From Candidatus Gastranaerophilales bacterium (GTDB lineage: Bacteria; Cyanobacteriota; Vampirovibrionia; Gastranaerophilales; Gastranaerophilaceae), in assembly GCA_905234865.1 (NCBI GenBank), contig CAJOJE010000005.1:39702-103701 (forward strand): a stretch of DNA of 64,000 nucleotides. The letters run 5' to 3'. The notes below the pieces were generated by a model that saw only the letters and a program-made list of their open reading frames with translations, did no database searches and was not told the DNA's origin. Positions 25,395 to 34,251 of this stretch are shown here, piece by piece. Every line of letters starts with the position of its first letter. Position 1 is the first letter of the stretch. The position numbers and the translations under genes are program-made.

Positions 25395-26189
25395 ATGGAA
25401 ATTATGCCATATCAAAAATCGGACGTTTTTCAAAATTTTTATGATAAAAGATGTATTCTTGAACAAAAAACGCAAAATTATGAAAAAATTGAAAAGCAAA
25501 ATTATAAAAAAGATGAAAACATAAAGTACAAAACCGCAATTTCGGGGCTTTTGGGGGCGGCTTTGCCCGTTTGCGCATTAAATATAAAAGAAAACGGCAT
25601 AAAAGAAATCTTTAAAAATTCTTCAACAATAACGGATAAGTTAAAATCCGTATGTAAACTTTTTGAAACAAATAAATATCATAAGCTTATTGCTTCAATG
25701 GCGGGTGCAATCGGGTTTGCAACTTATGTCGGATACGGGTTGGATAATGACCCTAAAAACAAAAAAACAAAAATCGAAGAGGGCGCCTTTGAATTTTTAA
25801 ATGCCGCAATCCCAACTACCTTGCTTGCTTTCGGGGAAAAATTCATCGAGAAAAAAGAGAATGAAAGCTTGTTAAAAGGAAACAAACAAAGCTATGCCCT
25901 TGCAAGGGGGCTTTTAACGGCGGCTTCCGTTGCGGGAGGAATGTTTGTCGCAAATAAAACTTCAAACAAATTGAATGAAAAAGTTTTTGAAAAAGATGAA
26001 GAAAATCCGAGCAAAAGACATTTTAAAATTTCCGATTGTCTTGTTCATATTGACGACATAACGGGTCTTTTTATTTTAACTAAAAACCCTGCCTTAAAAG
26101 CGATTGCGGATAAATGCCAAATGGATAAAATTCTGCCTCTTTTATATGCAAAATGCGGTTACGAGGCAGGTACAAAAGAAAAAGAATAG
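25395..26189 (+). CDS. Unrecognised membrane protein, paralogue of the gene at 9156
   Basis: 264 residues with Gly/Ala-rich hydrophobic segments (AISGLLGAALPVCAL, MAGAIGFATYVGYGL, ARGLLTAASVAGGMFVA). The C-terminus HIDDITGLFIL...ILPLLYAKCGYEAG mirrors HTDDIA...LPLLYSVSGYRAG of the longer paralogue. Both also carry KIEEGAFEFLN / KIKEGSYQYLA. No known domain. AAGGA lies 8 bases before the start. A terminator hairpin overlaps the stop. Confidence 0.65.
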   Translation: MEIMPYQKSDVFQNFYDKRCILEQKTQNYEKIEKQNYKKDENIKYKTAISGLLGAALPVCALNIKENGIKEIFKNSSTITDKLKSVCKLFETNKYHKLIASMAGAIGFATYVGYGLDNDPKNKKTKIEEGAFEFLNAAIPTTLLAFGEKFIEKKENESLLKGNKQSYALARGLLTAASVAGGMFVANKTSNKLNEKVFEKDEENPSKRHFKISDCLVHIDDITGLFILTKNPALKAIADKCQMDKILPLLYAKCGYEAGTKEKE

Positions 26190-26220
26190 CCCGAGAATAA
26201 AAAATATGCTATTCTTTTTT
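26181..26220 (+). terminator. Terminator overlapping the end of the 25395 gene
   Basis: Stem AAAGAATAGC / GCTATTCTTT with a 17-base loop and a T6 run. The stop codon lies inside the left arm. The next gene starts 5 bases after the T-run. Confidence 0.7.
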
Positions 26221-26224
26221 CATT

Positions 26225-27388
26225 ATGAAAAGAAAAAATTTATTGGCTCTTTTAATTTTAATGTGTGCGCCTGTTTTCGGGACGGAGCATAAAACGGCAC
26301 GATACGGAATAATAACGACAAAAAGCTCCTATGCACCTGTTAGAACCGCAGCCGATATCAATGCAAAAAGATTTGCGCACCTTACAAAAGGAGTTAATCT
26401 TTATACTTATTTTGAAACTCCCGAATTTTACGGTGTAGATTTGGGAGAAAAGTCCCCCTATTGGATTGAAAAAAAATATGTGGATTGTCCGAAAGCCGTA
26501 AAAGAAAAGAAATTTCACAAAATTAAAAAAATAAAAATAACCGAAAACGATAAATGGAATTTTATTGAAATTAAACTTGACAATGTTTTTCCTTACAGGG
26601 AAGTCGAAAATAAAAATTCGCTCGATTTTATTCTCTATGATACAAAAATCCCCGAGAGAATTTTAAAGAAATATAAAAATAACGAGTTTTATACAATTAA
26701 AACAGGTTCCGATAATTCGGTAATAATAACGGCAAAACAAAGAAAAACTCCGATAAACGGATATGAAACGGTTAAAAAAGGCTCCTCGCTTGTTTTTAAA
26801 GTTAAAAAACCTTTTGATATCGACAAAAAAAATCCCTTGAAAGATTTGGTATTTGTAATTGACCCGGGGCATGGGGGAAGTGAATACGGTGCGGTTGCTT
26901 TTAATTTAAAAGAAAAAGACTTAAATCTTGCAATTTCAAAACTTTTAAAAGACGAACTCGAAAAAGAGGGTGCAATCGTATATATGACAAGAGAGAAAGA
27001 TGAATACAAGGGTTTATATGAAAGAGTTGACTTTGCAAAAAAAGTTGACGGAGATTTTCTAATAAGTATACATCAAAATTCTCTTCCCGATAGGAAGAAC
27101 GTTAATAAAAAGCATGGCAGCGGAGTTTATTATTATAATAAAGAAACTTACCCTCTTGCATTAGAAATTCAAAATTCACTTCTTAAAAAAACGGGGTTTA
27201 GAAATGACGGCGTAAATCATTCTTCATTGGCTCTGAATCGTGCCTCAAGTCCGTTATCGGTACTTGTTGAGTGCGGATATATAATTCATCCTGCGGAATC
27301 TGCAAAATTAAATAATCCTGATTTTCAAAAAACGGTTTCAAAAGCAATAAAAGACGGGGTTAAAAATTATCTTACGAAGAATTATTAA
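26225..27388 (+). CDS. N-acetylmuramoyl-L-alanine amidase (Amidase_3), exported
   Basis: 387 residues. Signal KRKNLLALLILMCAPVFG; then an SH3b-like N-terminal part (RTAADINAKRFAHLTKGVNL) and a central domain of AMIN-like beta type. The catalytic domain (about 205-387) has DPGHGGSEYGA with the zinc His, the Glu of KEKDLNLAISKLL, HQNSLPD with a second His, and VECGYI with the catalytic Glu. It cleaves the bond between MurNAc and L-alanine in the periplasm during cell separation. There is no ribosome site: the ATG follows a terminator T-run by 5 bases. Confidence 0.9.
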   Translation: MKRKNLLALLILMCAPVFGTEHKTARYGIITTKSSYAPVRTAADINAKRFAHLTKGVNLYTYFETPEFYGVDLGEKSPYWIEKKYVDCPKAVKEKKFHKIKKIKITENDKWNFIEIKLDNVFPYREVENKNSLDFILYDTKIPERILKKYKNNEFYTIKTGSDNSVIITAKQRKTPINGYETVKKGSSLVFKVKKPFDIDKKNPLKDLVFVIDPGHGGSEYGAVAFNLKEKDLNLAISKLLKDELEKEGAIVYMTREKDEYKGLYERVDFAKKVDGDFLISIHQNSLPDRKNVNKKHGSGVYYYNKETYPLALEIQNSLLKKTGFRNDGVNHSSLALNRASSPLSVLVECGYIIHPAESAKLNNPDFQKTVSKAIKDGVKNYLTKNY

Positions 27389-27474
27389 TTTTTGTATAAA
27401 AAGATATTGCATTTATTCTTATAAACCGAATTTTTGTTTATAATTGTATAAAAAAATAAGTCAGGAGGCGCCTT

Positions 27475-28749
27475 TTGGAAAGATTTACCGGAATTATCGG
27501 CATAATTGTTATTTTAGGCATATCGTATTTAATGTCAAATAACAGAAAAAATATTAATTTGAAAACCGTTTCAATGGGATTATTACTCCAGTTCCTTTTG
27601 GCGGTTTTTGTTTTAAAGGTGCCCTTGGGTCAGGAAATTATAAATTTAATTTCAAAAGGCATAGAAAAAATTCTCCAATTTTCTAATGCGGGTGCGGATT
27701 TTGTATTCGGCTTTTTGAACGATTCTCCAAAGATAATTGATTCTATTTTTTACCCGGGAGCTTCGTTTTTATTTGCAATTAAACTTATGGCAACGATAAT
27801 TTTAATTCTTGCAATAGTGAATATTCTTTATTATTTCGGCATAATGCAAAAGGTCGTGGCATTTTTTGCAAAAATCATGTATAAAATTATGGATGTATCG
27901 GGCGCAGAAGCTCTTTCTAACGTTGCAAGCGCATTTGTAGGGCAGGTTGAAGCACAAATTATGATAAGACCTTATTTAAAAACTGCTACGATGTCTGAGC
28001 TTTTGGCCTCCATGACAGGTTCTATGGCATGTATTGCAGGGGGGGTTATGGCAATTTATATCGCTATGGGTGTTCCTGCCGAATTTTTGCTTGCCGCATC
28101 CATTATGGCAGCCCCCGGTGCGCTTGTCGTATCTAAAATTATTTATCCCGAAGTTGAACAAAGCCAAACAAAAAACGAAGTTAAAGTTGATGTTGAAAAA
28201 ACCCATGTAAATTTAATTGATTCAATTGCAAATGCTGCGGGGGACGGTATGAAAGTTTCCTTAAACGTTATTGCAATGCTTATTGCTCTAATTTCTTTAA
28301 TTGCCATGGCGGATTGGTTTCTTGCAAAATGCGGAATGTTTTTATATGAAATTTGCGGAGTTCAATTAAGCTGTATTGACCTTTCAAATTTGAGCTTAAA
28401 AAGTCTTTTGGGGTTTATTTTTCAATTCTTTGCGGCAATAATGGGGACGCCTTCCTGTGATATTGCGCATGTGGGCGGCTTAATGGGCGAAAAACTTGTT
28501 TTGAATGAATTTATAGCATATTCGGATTTAATTCGATTAAAAGAAGTTTTATCTCCCAAATCGGTTACGATTGCAAGTTTTGCCCTTTGCGGTTTTGCAA
28601 ATTTCGGTTCAATCGCAATACAAATAGGAGGAATAGGTGAGCTTGCACCCGATAGAAAACAAGATATAGCAAAACTCGGTATAAGAGCGTTAATTGCAGG
28701 AACCTTTGCTTCATATATTTCAGCTTGTATGGCAGGAATTTTGCTTTAA
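27475..28749 (+). CDS. CNT-family concentrative nucleoside transporter (NupC-like)
   Basis: 424 residues, many transmembrane segments. CNT marks: GADFVFGFLND, SNVASAFVGQVEAQIMIRPY, SMACIAGGVMAIYIAMG, and FALCGFANFGSIAIQIGG. Family members import nucleosides coupled to H+ or Na+ at the inner membrane. The start is TTG with AGGAGG about 8 bases upstream, a strong site that makes TTG the clear choice. The stop overlaps the next small ORF (TAATG). Confidence 0.92.
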   Translation: MERFTGIIGIIVILGISYLMSNNRKNINLKTVSMGLLLQFLLAVFVLKVPLGQEIINLISKGIEKILQFSNAGADFVFGFLNDSPKIIDSIFYPGASFLFAIKLMATIILILAIVNILYYFGIMQKVVAFFAKIMYKIMDVSGAEALSNVASAFVGQVEAQIMIRPYLKTATMSELLASMTGSMACIAGGVMAIYIAMGVPAEFLLAASIMAAPGALVVSKIIYPEVEQSQTKNEVKVDVEKTHVNLIDSIANAAGDGMKVSLNVIAMLIALISLIAMADWFLAKCGMFLYEICGVQLSCIDLSNLSLKSLLGFIFQFFAAIMGTPSCDIAHVGGLMGEKLVLNEFIAYSDLIRLKEVLSPKSVTIASFALCGFANFGSIAIQIGGIGELAPDRKQDIAKLGIRALIAGTFASYISACMAGILL

Positions 28750-28916
28750 TGATTAAAGATTTTGTAATTGAATTTGAATATAAAAAAGAAGTTCCGATAA
28801 CCGTTTCTTTTTTGGAAAATCTGATAAAAGAAAATAAAATTGAACCCGTAAGATACGCTATAATAGAAAAAAAATCCGATATTTATAAACTTTTGGTGTC
28901 AGGAATAAAACTATAA
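28749..28916 (+). CDS. Small protein translationally coupled to the nucleoside transporter
   Basis: 55 residues: starts MIKDFVIEFEYKKEVPI, later VRYAIIEKKSDIYKLLVSG. Soluble, beta/helix-like, no known domain. The ATG shares its A with the transporter's stop codon (TAATG), a classic coupling arrangement, so I favour this start over an in-frame ATG at 28725 inside the transporter gene. Function unknown. Confidence 0.55.
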   Translation: MIKDFVIEFEYKKEVPITVSFLENLIKENKIEPVRYAIIEKKSDIYKLLVSGIKL

Positions 28917-28936
28917 ATTCACATTCATTTTGTACG

Positions 28937-29269
28937 GTGAAAGTATTGAAAAAATTTATTCAGGCAATGACATCGGCAGAAGTTTCAAAGTATTTGGATT
29001 TTCCTGACGGTATGCTTTTAATTCTTGTATTTTCTTTTGTATATTTTTGTTTGACCATAAAAATCAGCGGTATTTTTCTAACAATAATGAAGCTTTACTT
29101 ACCTCTTACGCTTCCTATAATCTTAATTATTAATACTTTGTGTTGTTTTGTATTGTTTAAAACCGAATATTTATCAACAGATATTCTATCAGAAGGGTAT
29201 TTCTGCGTTTTACCTTTTTGTTTTTTCTGTTATGCTCTTTTTTATGTTAAAAAACAAAAACAATCTTGA
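28937..29269 (+). CDS. Small multi-pass membrane protein, unknown
   Basis: 110 residues with three or four hydrophobic segments (MLLILVFSFVYFCLTI, LTLPIILIINTLCCFVLF, FCVLPFCFFCYALFYV) and a basic tail KKQKQS. No known family. Possible GTG start at 28937; a later ATG near 28965 is also possible. It probably belongs to the transporter operon. Confidence 0.5.
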   Translation: MKVLKKFIQAMTSAEVSKYLDFPDGMLLILVFSFVYFCLTIKISGIFLTIMKLYLPLTLPIILIINTLCCFVLFKTEYLSTDILSEGYFCVLPFCFFCYALFYVKKQKQS

Positions 29270-29285
29270 AAGATAACTTGACCCA

Positions 29286-29450
29286 ATGAAAAAAGACATC
29301 GTAAATCCGATTACATATTTTTTCGTTGCAATACTTCCATATTTATACGTTTGTATTCTTATGTTTAGCTGCGCTATCATATTTTTTGCGGCATTAAGAG
29401 GTTTTGATTTTAAATCATATACTCTTTTCGGTAATTTTTCGTATAATTAA
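29286..29450 (+). CDS. Very short membrane ORF
   Basis: 54 codons, MKKDIVNPITYFFVAILPYL then a second hydrophobic part ending in TLFGNFSYN. Predicted one or two membrane helices. Only a weak GAAAG upstream, so coding status is uncertain. It follows the 110-residue membrane protein by 16 bases and precedes clpB. Confidence 0.35.
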   Translation: MKKDIVNPITYFFVAILPYLYVCILMFSCAIIFFAALRGFDFKSYTLFGNFSYN

Positions 29451-29531
29451 TAATTAAAATAATATTAATTTTTGTAATATCGGTAAAAATCATTATTAAA
29501 ATATAAATATAAATGAAAGGTAATTATATTT

Positions 29532-32147
29532 ATGTTTGATTTTGAAAAATTAACAAAAGTATCGCAAGATATATTAATTGAAGCACAAAATCTTGTAAAA
29601 ATTAATAAAAATTCTTATCTGGAACCCGTCCATATTGCTCTTGCAACAATAAATACAAGCAACAACGAAGCAGTAGGAAAATTTTTAAACGGCTTAAAAT
29701 TGGGCGGAAATCTTGTAAAAGAAGATATACAAAATATTATTAACGAGCTTCCGAAAATAACAAACTCCACAACCCAATTATATTTTTCGAATAATTCTCT
29801 AAAAGTTATGGATACGGCTTTTGACCTGTCTAAGCAAATGAAAGATAAATTTGTTTCTTACGAACATATTTTTCTTGCATTGTCAAAATTTGTTCAAGAA
29901 GACAAAAGTGAAGAAAAATTAAAAAGAATTTTTGATAAATATTCAATAACGGATGTAAAGATTTTAAATTTGATAAAAAATTTAAGAGGTGATAAAAAAG
30001 TGGACTCAATACAAGGCGATGAAGAATACAACGTGCTTGAAAAGTTCTCCGTTGATTTAACCGAGAAAGCTCGTGAAGGAAAATTAGACCCTGTCATCGG
30101 GCGTGATGAAGAAGTAAGAAGAATAATTCAAGTCTTAAACAGAAGAACAAAAAACAACCCCTGTCTTATAGGTGAAGCGGGCGTCGGAAAGACGGCAATA
30201 GTAGAGGGGCTTGCGCAAAGAATTATAAGAGGAGATGTTCCTTTAAGCCTTAAAGATACAAAACTTTTGGCGCTTGATATGGGCGCTCTTGTTGCGGGTG
30301 CAAAATATCGAGGCGAATTTGAAGAGCGTTTAAAAAAAGTAATTGATGAAATTCAAAAATCGCAAGGGCAAATAATTCTTTTTATTGATGAACTCCACAC
30401 CGTTGTGGGCTTAGGCGCCGCAGAAGGGTCAACCGATGCGGGAAATCTTTTAAAACCTATGCTTGCAAGGGGTGAAATAAGAACGGTCGGCGCTACAACG
30501 GTAAATGAATACAGAAAATACATAGAAAAAGATCCCGCTCTTGAAAGACGTTTTCAACCCGTTTTGGTTGACGAACCGTCGGTTGAAGCAACAATTTCAA
30601 TTTTAAGGGGCTTAAAAGAAAAATACGAAGTTCATCATGGGGTAAGAATTAAAGATTCTGCTCTCGTTGCTGCCGCAACTTTATCCGATAGATATATAAC
30701 GGACAGATTTCTTCCCGATAAAGCAATTGACCTTGTTGATGAAGCGGCGTCATCGGTTAGGATTGAAATTGATTCAATGCCCGAGGAACTTGATAAACTT
30801 GAAAGGCAAAAACTTCAATTAAAAATTGAACTTGAAAGCTTAAAAGAAGATAGTGATACGGAAAAAATCGAAAGAACAAAAAAACTCCTCGATGAAATTA
30901 CGGCTAAAGCAAGTATTTTGGAAGAACAGTGGAAAAAAGAAAAAACATCCTTGAAAGACGAGGTTTCGATTAAACAAGAAATCGAAAGGACAAAAATTGA
31001 TATAGATAACGCAGAACGTGAAGCAAATCTTGAAGTTGCGGCAAAATTAAAATACGGAAAACTTCCCGAACTCGAAAAAAGGCTGAAAGAAGCTCAAACA
31101 AGCGATAATAAAAAGGAAGAAAATCGTCTTGTCAAAGAAGAAATAACCGATGAGGATATTATGGAAGTTGTTTCAAAATGGACAGGCGTTCCCGTTTCAA
31201 AACTTCAAGAATCCGAAAACGAAAAATTAATCAAAATGGAAGAAATTCTTCATAAAAGAGTTATCGGACAAAATGAAGCAATTGAAGTCGTATCGGACAG
31301 TATACGCAGGGCAAGGTCGGGTTTAAAAGACCCTAAGCGCCCGATTGGAACTTTTCTTTTCTTAGGTCCCACAGGCGTCGGAAAAACAGAACTTGCAAAG
31401 GCGTTATCTGAATTTATGTTCCAAGATGAAGATGCTCTGATTAGAATTGATATGTCGGAATATATGGAAAAACATTCCGTTGCAAGGCTAATCGGTGCGC
31501 CTCCGGGGTATGTCGGGTATGATGAGGGCGGTCAATTGACGGAAAAAGTCAGAAAAAAACCGTATTCGGTTATACTTTTTGATGAAATTGAAAAAGCTCA
31601 TTACGATGTATTTAATATAATGCTTCAAATTTTTGATGACGGCAGATTAACCGATTCAAAAGGCAGAACGGTTGATTTTAAAAATACCGTAATAATTTTA
31701 ACTTCAAACATAGGTTCCGACATTATTCTTGATAATACCGTAAAAGGTATGTTGAGCAGTGCGGATAAAGAAAAAACAAAAAATGAAGTTAAAGAAAAAT
31801 TAAAAGAACATTTTCGTCCCGAATTTTTAAACAGAATTGACGAAACGGTATATTTTGAAGCCTTAACGTTAAGCGATTTGAACAGGATTGTTGATATTCA
31901 AATTAACTATTTAAGAAAGCTTTTGCTTGACAGGAAAATTGAATTCGAGATAACTCAAGAAGCCAAGGATAAACTGGCGCTTGACGGATATAATCCCGTT
32001 TATGGCGCAAGACCGTTAAAAAGGACGATAAGGCAGCAAATTGAAAATCCTTTATCAAAATTACTTCTGGAAGGCAAATTCAAAGACGGCGACAAGATTA
32101 TAATTGGTTCAAAAAATGATGAAATTGTTTTTGAAAAGGCGGAGTAA
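29532..32147 (+). CDS. clpB: ATP-dependent disaggregase ClpB
   Basis: 871 residues. N-terminal Clp repeats (about 1-150); NBD1 with GEAGVGKTA Walker A and FIDELHT Walker B; a long coiled middle domain (about 400-530), which marks ClpB against ClpA/ClpC; NBD2 with [14 protein letters not shown] and [10 protein letters not shown]-terminal domain with [13 protein letters not shown]. It works with DnaK to dissolve aggregated proteins in the cytoplasm. Walker A of NBD1 reads GEA where GEP is usual. AAAGG precedes the start. A strong terminator follows. Confidence 0.93.
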   Translation: MFDFEKLTKVSQDILIEAQNLVKINKNSYLEPVHIALATINTSNNEAVGKFLNGLKLGGNLVKEDIQNIINELPKITNSTTQLYFSNNSLKVMDTAFDLSKQMKDKFVSYEHIFLALSKFVQEDKSEEKLKRIFDKYSITDVKILNLIKNLRGDKKVDSIQGDEEYNVLEKFSVDLTEKAREGKLDPVIGRDEEVRRIIQVLNRRTKNNPCLIGEAGVGKTAIVEGLAQRIIRGDVPLSLKDTKLLALDMGALVAGAKYRGEFEERLKKVIDEIQKSQGQIILFIDELHTVVGLGAAEGSTDAGNLLKPMLARGEIRTVGATTVNEYRKYIEKDPALERRFQPVLVDEPSVEATISILRGLKEKYEVHHGVRIKDSALVAAATLSDRYITDRFLPDKAIDLVDEAASSVRIEIDSMPEELDKLERQKLQLKIELESLKEDSDTEKIERTKKLLDEITAKASILEEQWKKEKTSLKDEVSIKQEIERTKIDIDNAEREANLEVAAKLKYGKLPELEKRLKEAQTSDNKKEENRLVKEEITDEDIMEVVSKWTGVPVSKLQESENEKLIKMEEILHKRVIGQNEAIEVVSDSIRRARSGLKDPKRPIGTFLFLGPTGVGKTELAKALSEFMFQDEDALIRIDMSEYMEKHSVARLIGAPPGYVGYDEGGQLTEKVRKKPYSVILFDEIEKAHYDVFNIMLQIFDDGRLTDSKGRTVDFKNTVIILTSNIGSDIILDNTVKGMLSSADKEKTKNEVKEKLKEHFRPEFLNRIDETVYFEALTLSDLNRIVDIQINYLRKLLLDRKIEFEITQEAKDKLALDGYNPVYGARPLKRTIRQQIENPLSKLLLEGKFKDGDKIIIGSKNDEIVFEKAE

Positions 32148-32162
32148 TAATTTAAAATAAAG

Positions 32163-32200
32163 AAAACGGGCGGAATCAATTGATTTTCCGCCTGTTTTTT
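32163..32200 (+). terminator. Terminator of clpB
   Basis: Stem AAACGGGCGGAA / TTCCGCCTGTTT (one G-T pair), loop of about 10, followed by Ts. It lies between two converging genes. Confidence 0.8.
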
Positions 32201-32215
32201 GCATTAAATTTTAAA

Positions 32216-32860
32216 TTAAATATAATTTTTTAAAAAAGTTTTTCTGTGAATTTCTTTTATGCCGAATTTTTTAATCGAATTAATATGGTCTTTTGTCAAA
32301 TATCCTTTGTTATTTTTAAAATTATATTCAGGATATTTCTTATCGAGTTCGTACATGTAATTATCTCTTGAAACTTTTGCAAGAATGCTTGCCGCTGCAA
32401 TTGCCGCACTTTTTGAATCGCCTTTTATAACCGGCTTATTTTGAAAATTTTCTTTTAAGCCCTTATTCCCGTCCACTAAAATTAAAACGTTATCGGTTTT
32501 TAATTGTTGAATTACATCTTTGGCGCAGAGCCCCATGCCGTATAGTGAAGCATTCAAAATATTTATTTTTTCGATTGTTTCTATTTCAATTTTTCTAACC
32601 GACCATATAGAGTTTTCTTTTATAATCGGGAATAAATCTTCCCTTGTTTTTTCCGAGAGCTTTTTTGAATCGTTTAATTTGGGTAAAATTTCATAAAGAT
32701 TGTCGTAATTTTTAAAACAAACGGCAGCCGTATAAAGAGCTCCTGCCGCAGGTCCTCTGCCTGCTTCGTCGGTACCTATCAAAAAATTAAATCCTTTTGA
32801 ATTAAAAAGGGTGGGGGTTTTTCTTTCGTTAATATCAAAATCAAAAATCGTTCGGGTCAT
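32216..32860 (-). CDS. rnhB: Ribonuclease HII
   Basis: 214 residues. Catalytic carboxylates: IGTDEAGRGPAAGALYTAAV (Asp-Glu), LVDGNKGL (Asp), and the KGDSKSAAIAAASILAKVSRD region with the fourth acidic residue. Removes RNA from RNA/DNA hybrids and single ribonucleotides with RnhA-independent specificity. ATG at 32860 follows the upstream gene's end closely; the two genes overlap by 20 bases and are co-transcribed. Confidence 0.95.
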   Translation of the reverse strand: MTRTIFDFDINERKTPTLFNSKGFNFLIGTDEAGRGPAAGALYTAAVCFKNYDNLYEILPKLNDSKKLSEKTREDLFPIIKENSIWSVRKIEIETIEKINILNASLYGMGLCAKDVIQQLKTDNVLILVDGNKGLKENFQNKPVIKGDSKSAAIAAASILAKVSRDNYMYELDKKYPEYNFKNNKGYLTKDHINSIKKFGIKEIHRKTFLKNYI

Positions 32861-33683
32861 CAAGCGTTATATTTCCTATTTTGCCGTCCCTGAAGTTTGT
32901 TAAAATAAATTGCGAGGTTCTTACAATATCGGGCATTCCGTTTTTTACAATCCAATTTCTTTTTTGCGCAATATCTTCGATTGTGATATTTTCAACGTCA
33001 TAATATTCTTTTACCGATTCAGGGTAATATTTTTCAAGAATTTTCAATAATTCACCCGCAACAAATTCGTTATCATAAGCGTTTTCTGACACCGAATTTA
33101 CCATGGCAAGTCTTAGCGCTTTCAATTGGTCATTTTGAATTGTGGGAATTATTCCGGGTGTATCCAACAGATCAATTTGATTATGAACTCTAACCCATTG
33201 CTGAGTTCTTGTAACACCTGCTTTTGCCCCTGTTTTTGTTTTTTTTGTTCCCGTTAATTTGTTGATAATGCTTGATTTTCCGACATTTGGCATGCCGATT
33301 ACCATAACTCTTATCGGACGAGGCAAAAGTCCTTTTGATTTTAGTTTTTCAAAAACGGGAGTTGCGGTTTTTAAAATTTTATTAATTATAATTTTCGTGT
33401 CTTTTTGGTTTTTTGAAGTAGTAAGTAAGCAGGGACAATTATATTTTTCTTCGATTTTTTTCTTCCAAACGTTTGTTTTTTCAATATCCGCAACGTCGGA
33501 TTTATTTAAGAGGACAATTTTTAATTTATTCCCCGTAAGTTTGTTTGAATTTTCATAAGCACCCGAATACGGTATTCTTGCGTCCAATACTTCAAGAATA
33601 ACATCAACTTGATTTAATTTTTCCTTTAATTGCCTTTCGGCTTTTGCTATGTGCCCCGGGTACCAATGAATATGATTGTTCAA
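32841..33683 (-). CDS. rbgA: Ribosome-biogenesis GTPase RbgA/YlqF
   Basis: About 280 residues. A circularly permuted GTPase: G4 LLNKSDVAD comes first, then G1 IGMPNVGKSSIINKL and G3 LLDTPGI. The N-terminal HWYPGHIAKAERQL is the family's hallmark. It helps late assembly of the 50S subunit. I prefer the TTG at 33683 (AAAGGA 6 bases upstream) over a TTG at 33698. Confidence 0.93.
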   Translation of the reverse strand: MNNHIHWYPGHIAKAERQLKEKLNQVDVILEVLDARIPYSGAYENSNKLTGNKLKIVLLNKSDVADIEKTNVWKKKIEEKYNCPCLLTTSKNQKDTKIIINKILKTATPVFEKLKSKGLLPRPIRVMVIGMPNVGKSSIINKLTGTKKTKTGAKAGVTRTQQWVRVHNQIDLLDTPGIIPTIQNDQLKALRLAMVNSVSENAYDNEFVAGELLKILEKYYPESVKEYYDVENITIEDIAQKRNWIVKNGMPDIVRTSQFILTNFRDGKIGNITLDDPNDF

Positions 33684-33737
33684 AATAATTCCTTTCAAAA
33701 AGGCGGTAATTAAATAAGAAATTTATGCCTTTAATTA

Positions 33738-33765
33738 AAAAAGCGCCATTTTCGGCGCTTTTTGC
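33738..33765 (-). terminator. Terminator of rplS
   Basis: Stem AAAAAGCGCC / GGCGCTTTTT, 6-base loop, T-rich exit on the minus strand. It sits between rplS and rbgA, so these are likely separate transcription units. Confidence 0.8.
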
Positions 33766-33792
33766 AAATTTTGTATGAGACAAAAAGGTAAA

Positions 33793-34149
33793 TTAACCTC
33801 TTTTTTCCATTTTTTCTCTGATACGAGTAGCTTTGCCGGAGCGTTCTCTTAAATAGTAGAGTTTTGAACGTCTTACATCACCTTTTCTTAATACTTGAAT
33901 TTTTTCAATTCTGGGTGAATAAATAGCAAAAACTCTTTCAACGCCTATTCCTTGGAATACTTTTCTGACCGTAACGGTTTTGTTTATTCCTGAACCGTGT
34001 TTTTTGATGACCGTACCTTCAAAAGCCTGTGTACGTTCTTTGTTTCCTTCAATAATTCTTACGAAAACTTTAACCGTATCGCCGGGGTTCATGGAAGGCA
34101 TTTCTTTATTTGTATATTCTTTTTCTAATTCGTCAATGATGGGATTCAT
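33793..34149 (-). CDS. rplS: 50S ribosomal protein L19
   Basis: 118 residues, family length. [27 protein letters not shown] and [20 protein letters not shown] are diagnostic; the basic C-terminus [20 protein letters not shown] is typical. It stabilises the 30S/50S interface. AAAGGAC precedes the ATG. Confidence 0.97.
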   Translation of the reverse strand: MNPIIDELEKEYTNKEMPSMNPGDTVKVFVRIIEGNKERTQAFEGTVIKKHGSGINKTVTVRKVFQGIGVERVFAIYSPRIEKIQVLRKGDVRRSKLYYLRERSGKATRIREKMEKRG

Positions 34150-34239
34150 TTTCTTTGTCCTTTTTCTTGTAGTTTTATAAGCTATACTAATGCTATCTTA
34201 AACATTTTTAATATTCAAGTATTTTTTAACAAATATACA

Positions 34240-34251
34240 TATAATAGGTTA
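34240..34251 (+). promoter_or_regulatory. -10 box 6 bases before a PLD-like gene (probable leaderless start)
   Basis: TATAAT at 34240-34245 is followed by six bases and then the ATG of the PLD-like gene at 34252, too little space for a leader with a ribosome site. No convincing -35 is visible. Confidence 0.45.
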
